Source of the DNA: Epiperipatus broadwayi
Taxonomy: Eukaryota; Onychophora; Udeonychophora; Euonychophora; Peripatidae
Direction of reading: 5' to 3'
DNA: 64,000 bases
NCBI GenBank assembly: GCA_028023455.1
Contig: JAQFVV010006238.1
Coordinates: 8,425,349-8,489,348 of the forward strand
The translations under genes were made by a program, and so were the position numbers. Position 1 is the first letter of the stretch, and every line of letters starts with the position of its first letter. The notes below the pieces were generated by a model, which ran no database searches, was not told the DNA's origin, and was given only the letters and a program-made list of their open reading frames with translations. Positions 58,620 to 64,000 of this stretch are shown piece by piece.

Positions 58620-58965
58620 ATAAGTACCAGGATTTGAACTTAGAATTTTTCATTGTATATTTATTCTTCTCTCCAGTACAAGCAGCCGATATACATGACC
58701 ATGTAAAAAAGGTTATTTGATCACAATTATACGTATTTTATGCAGAACCAGCACTTATCAGTTGGGCCAGATAATACATACAATCAGTGCTAGGTGTATA
58801 TTAAGATGGCAATTGCTTAACTTTAGTGGACTGGCTTCAATTTTCTCACCCATCCAACTATTCCACTGTCTATTTCATTGAAAAACTGACAATGGAATAC
58901 TCAAAGCCCTTGTTGGATTTGTTATTGTAGTCATATCTCTGAAGACATTGCATCAATCTGGCTCC
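58620..58965 (-). mobile_element. RZ-C single unit
   Basis: Minus-oriented copy matching 33.0 and 49.5 kb. On the minus strand the hammerhead region reads CTGATAA, GTGCT-GGTT-(C)TGCAT, AAAA, then TACGTATA, so helix III (ATA-CG-TAT) survives with a different loop while two core positions are mutated. Confidence 0.55.
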
Positions 58966-59404
58966 TAATCCCTCATATTATTGGACCATCATATATCCAT
59001 ATATATTAAAAGGAGAGTTATGGCATCAGCTAATACTAAGATATAATCTGTTTCCATGACTATATGTAAATATATGTAAACACATTTTGTACATAAGTAC
59101 TTATGTGAATCCTCTGAGTTTATATAAATATAACATAGATAAATAATCATGTTATTTTTACTTATTTAATTTTAGCCCTGTGTGATTTAGTGCAGTGGTA
59201 GATTGTCAGACTCTGGGGTGTAACGTTCTCATACTGGTTTCAATTCTATCACTTCCAGTATATAATCTTATTATGAGCTCCTAAGTAATAAAGCCATTCA
59301 ATTATTATATTTTTACTTTATTCTCATTGATTTATTTGCTTTTCTTTAATTTTATTTGCATATTTAATTACAAATAATCAACACAGACATGGAGATTCCA
59401 GTTA

Positions 59405-60120
59405 TATTTATGCAATGGACTATTTCCATCATCTAATATTAAATATTGAATGCCTTTTGAAAAACTGAACTTTATTTAAATTTTCCAATTACATTCCACT
59501 GTTAGTAATAGCCAACAAGTTAGTATATGCACAATGTTTCAAGTTGTATTATTCTCCTTTTTTTTTCTTCAGGTGTTGCTGGCCTGGCCATTGACAATAC
59601 TAATGTTGGAATCAAACCTGGACACTTAGATTCTTGAACATTAAATTTTAAGGTAACGCTCTAACCAACTGAGTCATCCTGCCAGAGCATTACCTTAAAA
59701 TTCAATATTTAAGAATCTAAGGGTTGAGGTTCACTTCTCATGCAAGTACTGTCACTGTTCAGGCCAGCAACATCTGAAGTTTTGGCAGGATGGTCTGTTA
59801 GTGTGTTACCTTAAAATATCAATATTCAAGAATTTAAAAGACCAGGTTTGATTCCCAAACTAGTACTGTCACTGGTTAGGCCAGCAATATCTGAAGTTTT
59901 GGTAGAATGGTCCAGTTGGTTAGAATGTTACCTTAAAATGTATTATTCAAAAATCTGAGGGTCCAGATTTGATTCCCAAGCAGAGGAGAATAATAATTGG
60001 AAAATTTAAATAATGTTAATTTTTTTCTAAAGACATTCAATATTTAATATTAGATTATGGAAGTAGCCCAATATATAAATATGACTAAAATACCATTATC
60101 ATAATCCTTCAGGAAAACAT
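59405..60120. mobile_element. Penelope-like terminal pieces with four tRNA-like units
   Basis: A minus-oriented 3' region (59405-59682) ends at its tRNA-like 5' side and is followed directly by three plus-oriented tRNA-like units at about 59684-59745, 59784-59860 and 59901-59985. The last two are 117 bp apart. A plus-oriented 3' end follows (to 60120). B boxes are visible as GGTTTGATTCC (59844) and GATTTGATTCC (59966). Reads as an inverted-plus-tandem arrangement of one terminal module. Confidence 0.65.
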
Positions 60121-60414
60121 GGAGATTCAAATATTTGATATCTTTAATTCATCTAACAAGTAGAACATACTTTCAAATTGTGCATGTAGTGACAGATGAT
60201 GGTTATGATGTATCCAATGAAAAAAAAAAAACTTGAGTATGTATTTAAAAGTATATAAACATTTTATGCATGCTTGAATAATCTTGAAAGCAACTATTCT
60301 TTTGACCTCTTACTATGATGGCTAATGTTATTGTTTCTCTTTAAATTCAATTTCCTGGTAAAAACAATTTAACACAAATACTAAATCATTAGTATTCAAT
60401 AATCAATCAAAGTC

Positions 60415-60526
60415 AAGCATTGTTAGCCGAGAGGTCAGCGCAACCGCCTTGCAAGCAAGCAGTTGTTTGCAGACAGTTGTTGCGGGTTCGCTTTCCGGCT
60501 GATGCTATGACATATGGGGGAAAAAA
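60415..60526 (+). mobile_element. Short tRNA-derived SINE (family S), third copy
   Basis: AGCATTGTTAGCCGAGAGGT (A box TAGCCGAGAGG), GCGGGTTCGCTTTCC (B box), GGCTGATGCTATGACATA, then A-rich. The first and last bases (AGCAT and ATGCT) can pair like an acceptor stem. A possible 8-bp duplication TAATCAAT flanks it loosely (60400 and 60529). Confidence 0.8.
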
Positions 60527-60529
60527 TCT

Positions 60530-62610
60530 AATCAATAGCTCAAAAAGAAAATTTCAAAGAAAATGCCACATTTTATTCATTTTCTGATTGTTCTATTCTT
60601 TTATCTTAAGCCTCTAAACAACCTTATACACATTTATTCTCACTGTTCTGATCAAACTGTAAAAAGAAGCAGAATTCTGGACTTTATTTAAATACTTATA
60701 ATTTATAAAATATTTCCATAACAATCAATAAAACATAAACTTTTTCATGCTTGCACTTGTTCTAGAAAAACATCCACTGAGTCTGTCTGAGCTAAATTCA
60801 AAATACGGTTGAAAGGCAGCAATGCATTATATTTCTAACTTCAGATCCATTGTCTAGAAAGTATATTGAAACTGTGAGATATAACATTATCATTAAAAGA
60901 TTAATGATTACACAACTTTCTAGTATCAGGTATATCTAGAATAGAATAATTACAGTGAAAAAAAAAAACAATCCCATTTTTTTCTATTATTTAAAACCTA
61001 TATAATTTATTTTTATCCTTAACATATTAAAAGCTTCGTCAATCGTATTGAACACTTTAAACGGCAATTCAAGTTATCTACAAGTATTGAATAGAATGCT
61101 TTAATATATTTTTAATCTTGAATATATATCCTTAACAAAGCAAATGAAAATTAATAATGATTTATGCTTAGCTGAGATTTTCGGTACTAATAAAAAATTC
61201 ATGCATATCTATTCTTAAGCTAGAGTGAAGTTTTCTTTTAACTGTTTAAAGCTTGAAAGATTAGATATGGGATCATTATGATTAATAATTATTTCATTAT
61301 TCTCCTTAAGTCGACGTTTATTACAGCAGTAGGATTACCGGAAAAACAGAAAGCTTAATTTTTTAAGTTTTATTTAGTTTGTTGAAACTTTGATAATATA
61401 TAGCTATCTTTTGATGATTTCGGTCTAAAAGCAGTACGAGATAAGAAGATAGATTCACTATTGATATTGCATGCAATTTATTGCTAATAATAATCATACA
61501 TCTTACAACATATATGAGTGGTGGATGCCCAAAATTACAACATAAAATAACAAGAATAGCTTCATTTAGCACTAAATTTAAAAATGTTAAGTAATTAAAT
61601 TTATCAATGATGAAAATGGATGGGAGAAATGGGTGAATTGATTGCGTAGCTGATGTCTGGACCCATCCATAGTGCAGATGGCTATTGATTGAATATTTAT
61701 TATTTACACAATTCTTTTGTTCCTTTTTAAATTTAAATATTAAATTTGATTGTACTATTACATACGCACACATATATTATTATAATGTGGATTTTGAACT
61801 CATAATGCCTTGTTTTTCAGATCTTGTTTCCATTTCATCTGCCTATTGAGAACCCTTGTTGGAACTGCTCTCATTTAATGGCATTATTTTTAGAATATTC
61901 TTTTACAAATGGTAAAAATTTTGGGTGACCATGTTTTTTTACTATACTATTTGGGTGATATTTGATAGTATAATGTATGATGTGAAGCATTCATTGTTTA
62001 TATTTTTCTCACCACATTGTATTTTTTATGATTAAAGTAAAAAAAAAGCATTGAGATAACCACATTGGTCTGAGCTCACACTCTATAACTAATGCATTAT
62101 AGGATTCAAAGTTCTTGGAGTGCCACTGAAGCATTTTCTTGAGATAGTATTGCAAAAGAAGTACATGGCTGAAAATGTGCAATATGTTCTCTCTGTGTGT
62201 ATTGCAAAGATTGCATGTTAAATTAAAGCTGAACTTCTCTTTGTCAATGATGTGTTGTTTTGTGGGAATGGTACCTTGAAGATGATTGAGGAATAATTAC
62301 CAAGACAGTGGTGCACAAAGATTCTGAAATTTGGTTAATCTCATAGCTATGGGTATGTAAGAAAATATGGGCTGGTATAGATTTTTTAATACTCATAGTT
62401 AAAAAAAATGGGCTAAATTAAACGTGTCCCCGAAACTTCTCATACATAAGAGCCATGTTGTATATAGGAATTCTAAATAATCTTTTACTCTAAGCAATAT
62501 TACCAAAAATAAATTCACTAAATACATTCAATATTTCAAAAAATCTTCCTATTTGATTATATCTTCTCGCATGCATATCTGATAGATCAATTAAATGTAA
62601 ATCCACATGG
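60530..62610. other. Interval without supported genes
   Basis: The longest frame outside repeats (136 codons, minus, 61363-61773) lies here. It has no motif, a Leu/Ile/Asn-rich composition expected of AT-rich DNA and no splice context, so it is not called a gene. 62060-62340 is of mixed composition and might be an old LINE fragment. Confidence 0.4.
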
Positions 62611-62619
62611 CAGGATATC

Positions 62620-62935
62620 ATATTTCAACATTCTATCAGCATAAATTGTAATGAATTTTTTGGTTTAATTATGCAATATGATCATCCCTGTTGTATTTTG
62701 ATAAATATTCTTCAGAATATAACAATATCCTGAATTTACATTTTGATAATTCTATTTTTTAATCACTGAAGAAATATAGAATCAATTGCCTTTTCATTAA
62801 TCAAAGCCTAATGTCAACTCATATCCATTAACTCTTTTCATAAATTTTCTTAATAAATAAATATAATTCACTGAGCTAAAACTACTTTTAAATCCAGCTT
62901 GATTTGCATATTCTTATGCATCTTTCTTTTTCTTA
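62620..62935 (-). pseudogene. RTE-type reverse transcriptase fragment
   Basis: The minus strand reads YANQAGFKSSFSSVNYIYLL, RVNGYELTLGFD, then KAIDSIFLQ, matching the RTE pattern 'EQAGFR.GFST.DH...L' and 'F.DY.KAFDS.E' (motif A). It then runs into the segment homologous to the start of the 54.7-kb copy ('aatcactgaagaaat', 'atgtaaattcaggatattgt'). It carries the RT part missing from that copy. Frames are broken. Confidence 0.65.
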
Positions 62936-63399
62936 TAGTTGAAATGACCATACCTACCATGAGCAATACCTACTGTGGCTGTTGCTTGTTATTTTTACTT
63001 TGCCTCTCTTAATCAGCAACTCTATGGTACTGTTTGAAATTAACTGACTGTCCACCAAAATTTATCTATATTAATTAGCTTTTATATGATAGAATGAGAT
63101 AAACTGTTACTCTGTAAGTGAAAAATTAGATACATACCTGATGTTAAACAATTAGATGTGCTATCTCTGATGTGATTATTTTATAATAAAAATCATTTGA
63201 ATTTTTTATAGATAACTTCATGAATCAGGGATCAAAATGCAATTTTAGTTTTGATAATGGAATTTTTAATTTGACTAGATTAAAGACCAAAAACAAGGAT
63301 TTCATTTTCTTATCATCTGGATTTGCAACATACTGATTAATGATTGTGATTTTATTGCTTATTCAAAAGGCAGTATTTAGAATGTATAAAAACACTGTA

Positions 63400-63850
63400 T
63401 TTATATATTGGATTATTTTTATCATCTAATATAAGGATTGAATGTCTTTAGAAAAATTTAATATTATTTAAATATTCCCAATACATTCAGCTGTTAGTAA
63501 TAGTACACAATGATAGTATATTCACAATGTTTCAAGAGGTATTATTTACTCCTCTTATACAGGAGTTGCTGGCATGACCAGTGACAGTACTAGCATGGGA
63601 ATGAACATGGACCTTTAGATTCTTGAATATTGAATTTTAAGGTAATGCTCTAACCAACTGACCCATCCTGTATCTCTTAGAATATTGTGCATATACTAAC
63701 CTGTGTGCTGTTACTAACAACTGAATGTATTTGGAATATTTAAATAAAGTTACATTTTTCTAAAGACATTCAATACTTATATTAGGTGATGGAAATAGTC
63801 CAATATATAAATACAACTAAAATAACATTATCGTAAACCTTCAGAAATAT
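63400..63850. mobile_element. Penelope-like terminal inverted pair with tRNA-like unit
   Basis: A minus-oriented 3' region (63400-63670, including a tRNA-like unit at 63590-63670 with complement GGTTAGAGCATTACCTTAAA) abuts a plus-oriented 3' body (63680-63845: TATTGTGCATATACTAACCT, TATTTAAATAAAGTTACATT, GATGGAAATAGTCCAATATA). The arms 63400-63530 and 63690-63815 are complementary. Confidence 0.65.
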
Positions 63851-64000
63851 AAAGAATTTGGTTTAGTAATTAAATTTTAGAAAAACAAAAGTTCTTTATC
63901 AATCAATGGTAGAAAAAAATCTGCAAAACTTTAAATATGGATGGTCACCAATTTGAGAATGTAAGCCAATTTTAAAATCTTAGTAGCATTTTAAATAGAA

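Noticed and set aside
61363-61773. 136-codon frame as a host gene
   Set aside because: No domain, no splice or promoter context, and the amino-acid composition is what AT-rich non-coding DNA gives. Chance frames of this length are expected in 64 kb.

Overview
The window reads as very AT-rich (about 70% or more A+T by eye), gene-poor animal DNA. It has no operons, no ribosome binding sites and no long host reading frame. Nearly everything recognisable is a mobile element or its relic: non-LTR retrotransposons of three lineages, a Penelope-like element, Ty3/gypsy LTR relics, hAT, Tc1/mariner and pogo-like DNA transposons, tRNA-derived SINEs, foldback MITEs and microsatellites. This mix suggests an invertebrate metazoan with a bloated genome. 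The sequence alone does not let me choose between candidates such as a chelicerate, a cephalopod or a cnidarian.

The most interesting content is three unrelated repeat families (called RZ-A, RZ-B and RZ-C here), each carrying a recognisable type I hammerhead self-cleaving ribozyme. Each has CUGANGA, a helix II hairpin, GAAA, a tiny 2-3 bp helix III with a 2-nt loop, a UH cleavage site, and a two-part helix I made by sequence before and after the core. RZ-A lies at about 1.0-1.8, 2.8, 17.5 and 51.05-51.6 kb. RZ-B lies at about 5.3-5.7, 9.2-9.75, 11.2, 25.1-25.7 and 40.5-40.8 kb. RZ-C lies at about 32.9-33.7, 49.5-51.05 and 58.6-59.0 kb. Motif-to-motif spacing is about 414-423 bp (A) and 445-450 bp (C), and a direct repeat in B has a period of about 450 bp. 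This is the layout of retrozymes, small non-autonomous retroelements that spread as dimeric or multimeric copies of a ribozyme-bearing RNA.

Layout: 0-3 kb AT microsatellites and RZ-A; 6-8 kb LINE 3' relics; 8.1-11.9 kb a decayed LTR element (two related direct repeats) containing RZ-B and a LINE tail; 14.2-14.6 kb a long (ATCT)n array; 16.8-20.7 kb a LINE split by a 3.04-kb hAT transposon with an 8-bp target duplication; 21.7-24.7 kb a Penelope-like fragment and two SINEs with clear target duplications; 28.2-29.65 kb a DNA transposon with terminal inverted repeats; 31-34.1 kb RTE relics, RZ-C and a 183-bp tandem duplication; 34.3-37.5 kb a long non-LTR element with endonuclease, reverse transcriptase and a 3' pentamer tail, broken by frameshifts; 38-41.2 kb gypsy, RZ-B and Tc1-like relics; 42.9-44.1 kb a pogo/Tc1-type element; 44.5-49.5 kb four foldback hairpins; 49.5-51.6 kb an RZ-C/RZ-A cluster; 52-52.45 kb a second (ATCT)n array; 54.7-55.8 kb a 5'-truncated but open RTE element; 56.2-60.1 and 63.4-63.85 kb Penelope-like pieces whose 3' regions carry tRNA-like units.

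No host gene could be established. Three short exon-like patches (26.7, 31.85 and 57.6 kb) are listed as weak candidates.
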